From positions 1-17,893 of the forward strand of contig JAOYTL010000034.1 in NCBI GenBank assembly GCA_025846845.1: a stretch of 17,893 bases of DNA. Direction: 5' to 3'. The notes below the pieces were generated by a model. It was not told where the DNA came from, did not search any database, and was given only the letters and a program-made list of their open reading frames with translations. The stretch comes from Alloboseaceae bacterium BT-24-1 (GTDB taxonomy: Bacteria; Pseudomonadota; Alphaproteobacteria; Rhizobiales; Beijerinckiaceae). The translations under genes were made by a program, and so were the position numbers. This document shows, in pieces, positions 1-6,139 of this stretch (within the stretch, counting starts at the first letter, position 1; the number at the start of each line of letters is the position of its first letter).

Positions 1-320
1 CGCCAAGCTCATGCCAAACGGACCGCAGCTCAGGCCAGCATCGTGAGGCGGCACCCAAATCGCTCACCTCGGGCGCCGCAACAGCCTCGCTCCCAGACCG
101 ACTTTTTCAACGCTATCGGTCGTCGGCAGACATTCCACTTGACGATAAATGTGGGTCGGGACAGTGTCCCGGGGCATGCTCAGGAACCGGACCCTTTGCG
201 ACCGACGCCGCTTCACCCAAGCGGCGGCTTCTTGGGCTGCGCGTCGATCAGCGTCCTTCCGCGTGGTGACTGCCTCTCCGTAGGTCCCACCACCGAAGCG
301 ACCCCGACCCGCGTTTTCTG
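1..320. other. Intergenic/leader region upstream of argC, no supported gene
   Basis: I see no convincing protein here. Open frames exist on both strands, but none has a credible start with a ribosome binding site or a recognisable family. A perfect inverted repeat CGGGACA-G-TGTCCCG lies at 157-171. Two overlapping hairpins lie at 206-226 and 216-236. The stretch ends directly at the strong terminator beginning at 321. It may hold a promoter and untranslated leader for argC, or the degraded end of an upstream gene. Confidence 0.5.
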
Positions 321-345
321 AACCCCCGCAGCCCTCGGCTCCGGG
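206..345 (+). promoter_or_regulatory. Candidate transcription attenuator upstream of argC
   Basis: Four helices compete. Helix A pairs CGCCGCTT (206-213) with AAGCGGCG (219-226). Helix B pairs CCCAAG (216-221) with CTTGGG (231-236). Helix C pairs GGGCTGCG (234-241) with CGCAGCCC (327-334). The terminator stem uses 321-333 with 337-349. A excludes B, B excludes C, and C breaks the terminator. That is the logic of an attenuator or riboswitch. The pairings are read directly; function is inference. GC-rich DNA gives such matches by chance fairly often, and I match no known riboswitch class. Confidence 0.35.
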
Positions 346-356
346 GGTTTTCTTTT
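321..356 (+). terminator. Strong intrinsic terminator just upstream of argC
   Basis: AACCCCCG (321-328) pairs with CGGGGGTT (342-349). After a C/C mismatch, AGCC (330-333) pairs with GGCT (337-340) around a 3-nt loop. A T-rich tail (TTTTCTTTT) follows to 356. It sits 25 nt before the argC start, so it either ends an upstream transcript or controls read-through into argC. Confidence 0.85.
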
Positions 357-381
357 GCCCGAACCCCAGAAGGACATCACC

Positions 382-1356
382 ATGAGCATTCGCGTCGGCA
401 TTGTCGGGATCAGCGGCTTTGGCGGCGGCGAAGCGCTGCGCCTGGTCGCGAGCCACCCGTCTTTCGAGCTGGTCTACGCCGCAGGCGAGAGCAGTGCCGG
501 CAGCCGGTTGGTGGACCACTTCCCCGGTTTGCCGGCCAGGCTGGCCGAGCTGGTGATCGAGAAATGGGATCCAGCGACCCTGCCGAAGCTCGACGTGCTG
601 TTCGCGTCGCTGCCCACCGGCGCCTCGGCCGAGGCGCTGGCGCGCGTCCCCAAGGACGTGAAGATCGTCGATATCGGCGGCGACCACCGTTATGTCGACG
701 GCTGGGCTTATGGCCTGGCCGATATCTGGCCGGCTCAGATCGAAGGTCAGACCCGCATTGCCAATCCCGGCTGCTTCCCCGCTGCGACGCTGACCCCGCT
801 GGCGCCGCTGCTGGCCAACAAGCTGATCGAGCCCGGCAATATCGTGATCGACGTCAAGACCGGCATCTCCGGTGCCGGCCGGGGCGGTGACAGCAAGTTC
901 GGCTACGCCGAGAGCAACGAGAACCTGGTGCCCTATGGCCTGCTCAAGCACACCCACATGCCCGAGATTGCCGAGACAATTGTGCGGCTGAGCGGCGGCA
1001 GCGCGGCCGGGCTGGTGTTCACGCCGCATCTGGTGCCGATGACCCGCGGCATACTCGCCACCATCTACTGCCGCGGCCGCGCCACAACGGACCAGTGCCT
1101 GGACGCGGCCCGGCGCTTCTACGCCGGGCGCTCGTTCGTCCGCGTGACCGACAGGCCGCCGCAGACCAAATGGGCGACCGGCTCGAACCTCGCATTCGTC
1201 AGCTATGCGGCCGATCCGGAGCGCAACCTGGTGATCGCGATGGGCGTGGTCGACAATCTCGGCAAGGGAGCGGCGGGCCAGGCGGTGCAGAATGCGAACC
1301 TGATCTGCGGCCTACCAGAAACCGCGGGGCTGGACGGCGTACCTGTTTGGCCATGA
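382..1356 (+). CDS. argC: N-acetyl-gamma-glutamyl-phosphate reductase (divergent type 1)
   Basis: 324 residues. ArgC reduces N-acetylglutamyl phosphate to the semialdehyde with NADPH, the third step of arginine synthesis, in the cytoplasm. The N-terminal nucleotide-binding loop reads GISGFGGGE, where most type 1 enzymes have a GASGYTGAE-like loop. The catalytic cysteine is in NPGCFPAAT, followed by GISGAGRGG. The active-site histidine region reads KHTHMPEI rather than the usual HRHTPEI, and FTPHLVPMTRG is intact. I chose ATG 382 because AGAAGGA lies 7 nt upstream; an in-frame TTG at 355 lies at the terminator tail and has no such site. The reductase family is secure. The altered loops suggest a divergent or second-copy lineage, so a related semialdehyde-dehydrogenase substrate is not excluded. 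A terminator and possible attenuator lie immediately upstream. Confidence 0.88.
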   Translation: MSIRVGIVGISGFGGGEALRLVASHPSFELVYAAGESSAGSRLVDHFPGLPARLAELVIEKWDPATLPKLDVLFASLPTGASAEALARVPKDVKIVDIGGDHRYVDGWAYGLADIWPAQIEGQTRIANPGCFPAATLTPLAPLLANKLIEPGNIVIDVKTGISGAGRGGDSKFGYAESNENLVPYGLLKHTHMPEIAETIVRLSGGSAAGLVFTPHLVPMTRGILATIYCRGRATTDQCLDAARRFYAGRSFVRVTDRPPQTKWATGSNLAFVSYAADPERNLVIAMGVVDNLGKGAAGQAVQNANLICGLPETAGLDGVPVWP

Positions 1357-1361
1357 TGAAG

Positions 1362-1403
1362 GCGGGCCTTCAGGCAGCTCTTCAATCTGCTTCGTAGGCC
1401 CGC
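1362..1403 (+). terminator. Stem-loop after argC, possible terminator without U-tract
   Basis: GCGGGCCT (1362-1369) pairs perfectly with AGGCCCGC (1396-1403). An inner helix GCAG (1374-1377) with CTGC (1387-1390) stacks inside. It begins 6 nt past the argC stop. There is no T-run, so it may be a 3' stabilising hairpin or a Rho-assisted end rather than an intrinsic terminator. Confidence 0.45.
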
Positions 1404-2231
1404 AACGGGTGGATTGCGGCCCTTGGCATGTGATGCGAGGTGTACGGTCCAGACGGAGATTGGCCTTGGACCCGATTTCAGACGTTGAGCGCGACGAAAC
1501 CGGTTGTCCAAAGGATGCAGTTCTCGGAGGCGCCTACCATTTGCTGTGGGTTTGGGTTCAATATGGAAGCTCTTTTCGGGACGACGCTGGCGTTCTCCAT
1601 CTTGAGCACTGCTGTTCGAGCGCCGGCGAGAACGCGACAACTCACCTCGCTTCGCTTGGCTTAGGTGCAAATCAAGGATGGACCTGCGTACTCTCAAGGC
1701 AGGGCCTGACTCTAATGGGTCTCTCCGGTCCAGCCAGCAGCAGATTATACGGGGGGCCATTGCGGGGCTGGGAAGAAGCTCACGTGAGCCCTCGAGAAGC
1801 TGGGCACGGAGTTTCAAGGAAACCTTAGGCGCGCACTCAGCTGCCCTAGCGACTGATGTCCGGCTAAGGTCGGAAGCCGACACTCAACGCTCGCTCGCGG
1901 GGGCAGTCCGCAAACTTATCCCCGCCCTCTCAACCTCCCGTATGATGCCGCGCATCCCATCCCCGAGGGGCGGCTATCCGGAGGCATGTCGTTTGGCGGG
2001 GTGGGTGCGGCGCCTGCGGCCGGGTTTGCACCCTGGACTCGGGAGGCTTCGGGAACCGACCTGGGGGTACTACGGCCCCTGCGCGAGGAGCTCGCTAGCT
2101 GGACTTACCCTCGATGATCAACTGCCCGAGCGCCGACGCGACGACCCGATGAGGGACACTGGCGAAGGCGGCGGGCGGGATCGGCGGTCGATCCGAATGA
2201 AGCGCGGCTCGGAGCTCTAAAATCGCCGATG

Positions 2232-2330
2232 GCGGAGCGCCACGGGGCGTGCGGAGGGTGGCTCAATCCCTTCGCGCCGCTTCCTGGCTCAATGGAAGCG
2301 GATACCAAACCGCGCCTCGCGGCGCTCCGC
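2232..2330. repeat. Nested inverted repeat, about 99 nt
   Basis: GCGGAGCGCC (2232-2241) is perfectly complementary to GGCGCTCCGC (2321-2330). Inside, GCTTCC (2279-2284) pairs with GGAAGC (2294-2299). A direct repeat TGGCTCAAT occurs at 2259-2267 and 2285-2293, the second copy forming the inner loop. The arrangement could fold as a structured RNA or a palindromic intergenic element. I do not recognise the family. Confidence 0.5.
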
Positions 2331-2349
2331 TGCCCCTCATATGCGACAA

Positions 2350-2374
2350 CGCCCGCGGGATGAGCCTGCGGGCG
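2350..2374. repeat. Hairpin downstream of the chemoreceptor gene
   Basis: CGCCCGC (2350-2356) pairs with GCGGGCG (2368-2374) around an 11-nt loop. It lies 3' of the minus-strand chemoreceptor gene. No U-tract follows on either strand. Confidence 0.4.
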
Positions 2375-2420
2375 GGGTAGACGCGTGAGCGCGGGAGGCG
2401 CAACGCGATCCCTTTTTCCA

Positions 2421-2446
2421 CCGATCTGGGGCAAGCCCGAGATCGG
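2421..2446. repeat. Hairpin 33 bp past the chemoreceptor stop
   Basis: CCGATCT (2421-2427) pairs with AGATCGG (2440-2446), and GGGC with GCCC inside. On the minus strand it is the first stable structure after the chemoreceptor stop, but it is followed by A residues, not T. It could stabilise the 3' end of the mRNA. On the plus strand a CTTTTT run precedes it. Confidence 0.4.
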
Positions 2447-2478
2447 CACGCCGCGAATTGCAGGTAGTCCAGGCGCGC

Positions 2479-4692
2479 TCAGAACTCTGCCCAGCCGCTG
2501 TCGCCGTGCTTGCCGGCATTGGCGAGCTTGCGCGGGGCGGGGCTGAAGGCGGTGGCCGCGAATTGTTGCAGGCACTGCGGATCGGCGGCCGCAGGCTTGC
2601 GGTTTGCGGTCGCCCTGACCGCCGAGCGGGCAGGGGCTGCATGAGGCATGGCCGCACGGGCAGAGCCGCTTTCACCTCCCGTCCTGAACGCCGCGACGAG
2701 GTCGTTGAGCTGGCTGATGCGCTGGTTGAGCGCGTTGGCCGATGCTGCGCTCTGCTCGGAGAGCGCGGCGTTCTGCTGGGTCATCTCGTCCATATGGGCG
2801 ACGGTCTGGCTCATCTCATCGATGCCGTTGGCCTGCTCGACCGCAGCCGAGGAGATGTCGGCGATGGTCGAGGCGACCTTCTGCGAGGCGGCGAGGATCT
2901 GTGTCAGCGCCTCGCCGGCCTGGCGCACCAGCTTCACGCCCTGATCGACTTCGACATTGGAGGAGGAGATCAGCCCGGAGATGTCCTTGGCCGCTTCGCC
3001 CGAGCGCTGGGCGAGGGTGCGGACCTCCGAGGCGACAACGGCGAAACCCTTGCCGGCATCGCCGGCGCGGGCCGCCTCGACCGCTGCGTTGAGCGCGAGA
3101 AGGTTGGTCTGGAAGGCAATGTCGTCGATCACACGGGTGATGTCGGAGATCTTCTTCGAAGCACTCTCGATGCGAGCCATGGCGGCGATCGCCTCGCCGG
3201 CGATGGTGCCGCCGCCCTCGGCCGCGCGCATCGCTTCCTCGGCGGTGGTCGCGGCCTGGCGCGAGGCCTGGGCCGAGGCCTTGACCGAAGCGGCGAGCTC
3301 CTCGGTGGTCGCGGCGCTCTCCTCCAGCGAGGAAGCCTGCTCCTCGGTGCGCTTCGACAGGTCGTCCGCGCCGGTGGCGATCTCGCGGGCCGATAGGCCG
3401 ACATCGGCAGCGGTGAGCTGGATGGTGCGGACGGTCGAGGACAGGCGCTCGACCGTCTCGTTGACCGCCGCCTTCAGCTCGCCGAAGCGGCCGCGGTACT
3501 GGGTGGCGACGTCCTGCGTCAGGTCGCCCTCCGCGACGCGCTGCAGCACGGTGACGAATTCGGTTGTGGCGCTGTCGACGACGGCGTTGATCTCGTTGAT
3601 GCCGGCGACCAGCTTCTGCATCTGCTCGTCGGCATCGTCTATCTGCAGGCGGGCCGAGAAATCGCCCTCGGCCGCGGCGGCGACGACCTCGCCGACATCG
3701 GAGACGACCCGCGACATCGCTTCGGCTCGCGCGGCACGCGCCGCGGCTTCCGCCCGCTCCTGCGCTTCGAGCGCGCGGATCTGCACCAGCTTGTCGCGAA
3801 ACAGCAGGAGCGCGGTCGCGACGGCGCCGACCTCGTCCTGCCGCCCGGTCTGCGGGATCGGCGTCTCGAGCTCGCCATTGGAAAGGCCGTCGATGCTGGT
3901 CCTGATCGCAGCGAGCGGCCGCACGACACGCGACACGATCAGGGCGCCGGTTGCGACGACCAGAACGACCAGCGCGGCGAGCAGCAGGGTAAGCGCCCAT
4001 TCGATCCGATTGAGCGAGCCGGTCGCCGTCTCGACGAGATTGCGCGTGCGCGCCTCGACCAGGCCGAAGAACTCGTCGACCGGCTTCATGATCTCGGCCT
4101 TGTAGCGATCGTAATCGGCCGAGTGGAGCAGGTCGCGGGCCAGTTTGAGGTCAGGCTCCTTCTTGACGGTATAACGGCCATTGCCGTCCTCGAACGAACC
4201 CTTGGCGGCGCTCATCGCGCGCGTCTCCAGGTTGACGAGGGCATCCGACTTGGATTGGGCCTGGTTCAGCTTGCCGAATTCGGCGTCGGTGAAGCCGGCT
4301 TCCTTCATCGCGGTCAGGAGCGCTTTGGTCTGGCCGGGGCCGCGCGGTCGCACTGCGTTGTCGAGGACGAGGTCCCAGTAGATCCGGTGGGGCTCGGCCG
4401 GCCGCGCCTTCTCGCCGCTGCGCATCGCGATGACGTCGAGATATTGCTGCTCGTAGCGCGGATTGCCGGTGACGGCGAAAGTTCGCGCCAACCGGGTCAG
4501 GTCGTCCGAGCTCTGCCGGAACTCGTCGGCGAGCAGATAGGAGGCGTGCTCCTTGCGGTAGGCGTCGGAGACAGCCGCGGCAGCCTGCTGCTGGTAGTAC
4601 CAGCTTACGCCGATCGCCACGATCAGGGCCGCGTAGAGGCCGGCGACGGCCAGAAAGATCTGCTTGATCGTGAGATTGGCGGCCAGGCGCAT
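2479..4692 (-). CDS. Methyl-accepting chemotaxis protein with C-terminal CheR-type pentapeptide
   Basis: 737 residues. It is a transmembrane chemoreceptor that signals through CheA/CheW. Membrane segment 1 spans about 11-33, a mostly helical periplasmic sensor about 34-230 with no recognised ligand signature, and membrane segment 2 about 232-255. HAMP follows at about 256-310 (VSRVVRPL), with a second HAMP-like segment at about 330-395. The signalling domain covers about 400-670, with the conserved hairpin tip around 520-565 (FQTNLLALNAAVEAARAG). Glutamate/glutamine-rich helices near 450-466 and 619-642 are probable methylation sites. A flexible Ala/Pro-rich tail of about 65 residues ends in GWAEF (733-737), which fits the aromatic-x-x-aromatic tether that binds CheR. 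AGGA lies 8 nt before ATG. There are no che genes nearby, so it is an orphan receptor; its ligand is unknown. Confidence 0.95.
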   Translation of the reverse strand: MRLAANLTIKQIFLAVAGLYAALIVAIGVSWYYQQQAAAAVSDAYRKEHASYLLADEFRQSSDDLTRLARTFAVTGNPRYEQQYLDVIAMRSGEKARPAEPHRIYWDLVLDNAVRPRGPGQTKALLTAMKEAGFTDAEFGKLNQAQSKSDALVNLETRAMSAAKGSFEDGNGRYTVKKEPDLKLARDLLHSADYDRYKAEIMKPVDEFFGLVEARTRNLVETATGSLNRIEWALTLLLAALVVLVVATGALIVSRVVRPLAAIRTSIDGLSNGELETPIPQTGRQDEVGAVATALLLFRDKLVQIRALEAQERAEAAARAARAEAMSRVVSDVGEVVAAAAEGDFSARLQIDDADEQMQKLVAGINEINAVVDSATTEFVTVLQRVAEGDLTQDVATQYRGRFGELKAAVNETVERLSSTVRTIQLTAADVGLSAREIATGADDLSKRTEEQASSLEESAATTEELAASVKASAQASRQAATTAEEAMRAAEGGGTIAGEAIAAMARIESASKKISDITRVIDDIAFQTNLLALNAAVEAARAGDAGKGFAVVASEVRTLAQRSGEAAKDISGLISSSNVEVDQGVKLVRQAGEALTQILAASQKVASTIADISSAAVEQANGIDEMSQTVAHMDEMTQQNAALSEQSAASANALNQRISQLNDLVAAFRTGGESGSARAAMPHAAPARSAVRATANRKPAAADPQCLQQFAATAFSPAPRKLANAGKHGDSGWAEF

Positions 4693-4919
4693 GCTGATGA
4701 TCCTAAACGACGGGGACAGGTGGAGTCAGGCGGAGCGGTTCGCGACGAACTCGTATGGGGGCGTGAAGACGGGGCGCCTGACCGCAGGTGCTGTCATGCT
4801 GATCAGCAGCGCTGGCTGCTCGCGGCGGGCAAGGTGCAGACGTGATGGCGTAACGCCGCCGCGGTCATGCATACGGAATATCCAGATTGCCAATTTTCTA
4901 GGCAGATGATGCTCAAAGA

Positions 4920-4958
4920 CAGTAAATTTTTACTGAATCTCTGAATTTTACTGACAGT
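4920..4958. promoter_or_regulatory. Candidate operator: palindrome plus direct repeats
   Basis: A perfect palindrome CAGTAAA-TT-TTTACTG spans 4920-4935. TTTTACTGA is repeated at 4928-4936 and 4946-4954, 18 bp apart, just under two helical turns. The second copy runs into another small dyad, TACTG-A-CAGTA (4948-4958). This spacing suits a dimeric regulator bound to one DNA face, about 230 bp upstream of the chemoreceptor start. The regulator is unknown. Confidence 0.4.
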
Positions 4959-5105
4959 AGCGGTGTCTATACGAGCGCTGCGTCCCAGAGTTGCATGATT
5001 ATGCATGCAGGTTGCACTTCTGGCGTACCAGCACGACAGATGATGGCAGATTACACGTCTTGCGTGCTTATTTTTAGTCGATGCAACTCGATTTGTACTT
5101 GGCGT

Positions 5106-5123
5106 GGCATGTGTAGACATGCC
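5106..5123. repeat. Inverted repeat just past the lysR stop
   Basis: GGCATGT (5106-5112) pairs with ACATGCC (5117-5123) around GTAG. It lies 20 bp after the lysR stop on the minus strand. It may help end or stabilise that transcript, although no T-run follows. Confidence 0.4.
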
Positions 5124-5143
5124 GCCGGTTCCCGTTGAGCGGT

Positions 5144-6004
5144 TCAGTCAGTCTCCGCTTTGAGCGCTTCGGCCAGGAAACCGGCCAGCGCCCGCGCTGC
5201 CGGCGTCGGGCGGCCCGGCGCCAGGTGCAGCGCGATCTCGGAAGCCGGTAGGGCTGGCAATCCCTCCGCCGCGCCGAGCAGGCGCAGGCCCTCGCGGGCG
5301 GTGCCGGCCTTGACCAAGGTCAGTGCTGCGCCGGCGGCGGCGACTGCCTCGACCGCACCGATGCTGGAGGAGGAAAACAGGATGCGCCAGGGCCGACCGG
5401 CCTCGTTCAGCGCCGCGAGCGCCCATTCGCGATACATGTTCGGCGCCTTCAACAGCGCGAGCGGCAAGGGGTCTGCCGGGGGAAAATCGTGCCGGTCGGA
5501 CCAGGCCCAGGCGGTGCGTTCGGTGCGCAGGACGTCGCCACTGCCATCGCCGGCCTTCTGCGTCGCCAGCACGATGTCGAAGGCCTCGCCGAGACTGGCG
5601 AGCAGGTCGCGGGTGAAGCCGGTCGTGACCTCGAGCTCGACTTCCGGATGCGAGCGGGCGAAGCGGGCGAGCGTCTCGGGCAGGACAATGGTGGCGTAAT
5701 CGTCCATCACCGCGAGCCGGACTCGGCCGGAGACGCTCTGGGCGCGGACGACGTCGAGTGCCTCGTCATGCAGCGCGACAATGCGGCGGGCGTAGCCGAG
5801 GAAATCCTCGCCGGCACGGGTCAGGAGCACTTCCTGCGGCGAGCGCTGCAGCAGGGTCTGGCCGGCGATCTCCTCGAGCTTTCGCACCTGCGTCGAGATC
5901 GTCGACTGGGTGCGGTTCAAGGCCGCTGCGGCGCGGGTGAAGGAGCGCAGCTCGGCGATGGTGACGAAGGAGCGCAGCAGGTCGATGTCGATATTGCGCA
6001 GCAT
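5144..6004 (-). CDS. LysR-family transcriptional regulator
   Basis: 286 residues, close to the family's usual ~300. The N-terminal winged helix-turn-helix covers about residues 5-63; the recognition region SFTRAAAALNRTQSTISTQV and the following LLTRAGE are typical. A periplasmic-binding-protein-like effector domain covers about 92-280. I chose ATG 6004 (MLRNIDIDLLRSF) because it matches the usual short lead into the helix-turn-helix and has AAAGG about 7 nt upstream. An ATG at 6046 and a TTG at 6064 are also in frame, but they would push the coding region up to or into the probable operator at 6047-6069. It is divergent from ilvD, the common LysR arrangement, so it probably controls ilvD/eamA and itself. 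The co-inducer cannot be read from sequence. Confidence 0.92.
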   Translation of the reverse strand: MLRNIDIDLLRSFVTIAELRSFTRAAAALNRTQSTISTQVRKLEEIAGQTLLQRSPQEVLLTRAGEDFLGYARRIVALHDEALDVVRAQSVSGRVRLAVMDDYATIVLPETLARFARSHPEVELEVTTGFTRDLLASLGEAFDIVLATQKAGDGSGDVLRTERTAWAWSDRHDFPPADPLPLALLKAPNMYREWALAALNEAGRPWRILFSSSSIGAVEAVAAAGAALTLVKAGTAREGLRLLGAAEGLPALPASEIALHLAPGRPTPAARALAGFLAEALKAETD

Positions 6005-6046
6005 TGGCAGGCCTTTCGCGCCCGCAGCATGGACAGCGTCGATCAT

Positions 6047-6069
6047 CAAAATCGAATAATTCAATTTTG
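6047..6069. promoter_or_regulatory. LysR-type box between lysR and ilvD
   Basis: CAAAAT (6047-6052), 11 bases, then ATTTTG (6064-6069). The inner bases form the classic T-N11-A motif, and the centre carries a further GAAT-A-ATTC dyad, so only one pair and the centre break a 23-bp palindrome. It lies in the divergent intergenic region and touches the candidate ilvD -35 element. The regulator is inferred from position to be the adjacent LysR protein. Confidence 0.7.
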
Positions 6070-6094
6070 GCTGGCCGGGCGCCGCCGCTAGCTA
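6067..6094 (+). promoter_or_regulatory. Candidate ilvD promoter
   Basis: TTGGCT (6067-6072) and TAGCTA (6089-6094) are spaced by 16 bp; GCTATA at 6091-6096 is an alternative -10 with 18 bp. It overlaps the right edge of the LysR box, a position where bound regulator could contact or block RNA polymerase. It ends about 45 nt before the ilvD start. Confidence 0.45.
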
Positions 6095-6139
6095 TAGGGC
6101 GAGCCCTTCTGTTCGGACGTAGCGTCAAAGAGGTCAAGC

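Larger units (their letters stand above)
1404..2478. other. Gene-poor region, about 1.1 kb
   Basis: I find no gene I can support. Long open frames occur (for example 1409-1828, 1678-2220 and minus-strand 1203-1883 and 2105-2575), but several are open at once, none gives a recognisable domain, and starts lack ribosome binding sites. A 43-codon frame from ATG 1986 reads somewhat like protein but matches nothing I know. The stretch could be decayed coding DNA, a non-coding RNA locus, or an old insertion scar. Its right end (2232-2446) holds several inverted repeats, listed separately. Confidence 0.5.
4693..5143. other. AT-rich spacer upstream of the chemoreceptor gene and downstream of lysR
   Basis: About 450 bp with no supported gene. 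The base composition from about 4900 to 5120 is visibly richer in A and T than the flanking genes. It should hold the minus-strand chemoreceptor promoter, although I could not find a well-spaced -35/-10 pair. Dyads include CAGTAAA-TT-TTTACTG at 4920-4935, TGCAT-GATT-ATGCA at 4992-5005 and GGCATGT-GTAG-ACATGCC at 5106-5123. Confidence 0.6.

Noticed and set aside
240..320. SAM-II-like riboswitch suggested by CGTGGTGA near 260
   Set aside because: The other conserved elements of SAM-II (a GCAGCCACG-like pairing segment and downstream pseudoknot) are absent.
64..1029. Long minus-strand open frame opposite argC
   Set aside because: It lies antisense to a clear argC, is low-complexity in Gly/Arg/Asp, and shows no family.
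1857..2117. Frame containing ATG 1986, 43 codons to TGA 2117
   Set aside because: The translation looks somewhat protein-like, but there is no known family, and open frames of this size are common in GC-rich DNA.
1409..2220. Plus-strand frames 1409-1828 and 1678-2220
   Set aside because: They overlap in different frames, have no ribosome binding site and no recognisable domain; treated as non-coding for lack of evidence.
1404..2446. RNase P RNA, SRP RNA or tmRNA in the gene-poor region
   Set aside because: None of the conserved core motifs of these RNAs is present by eye.
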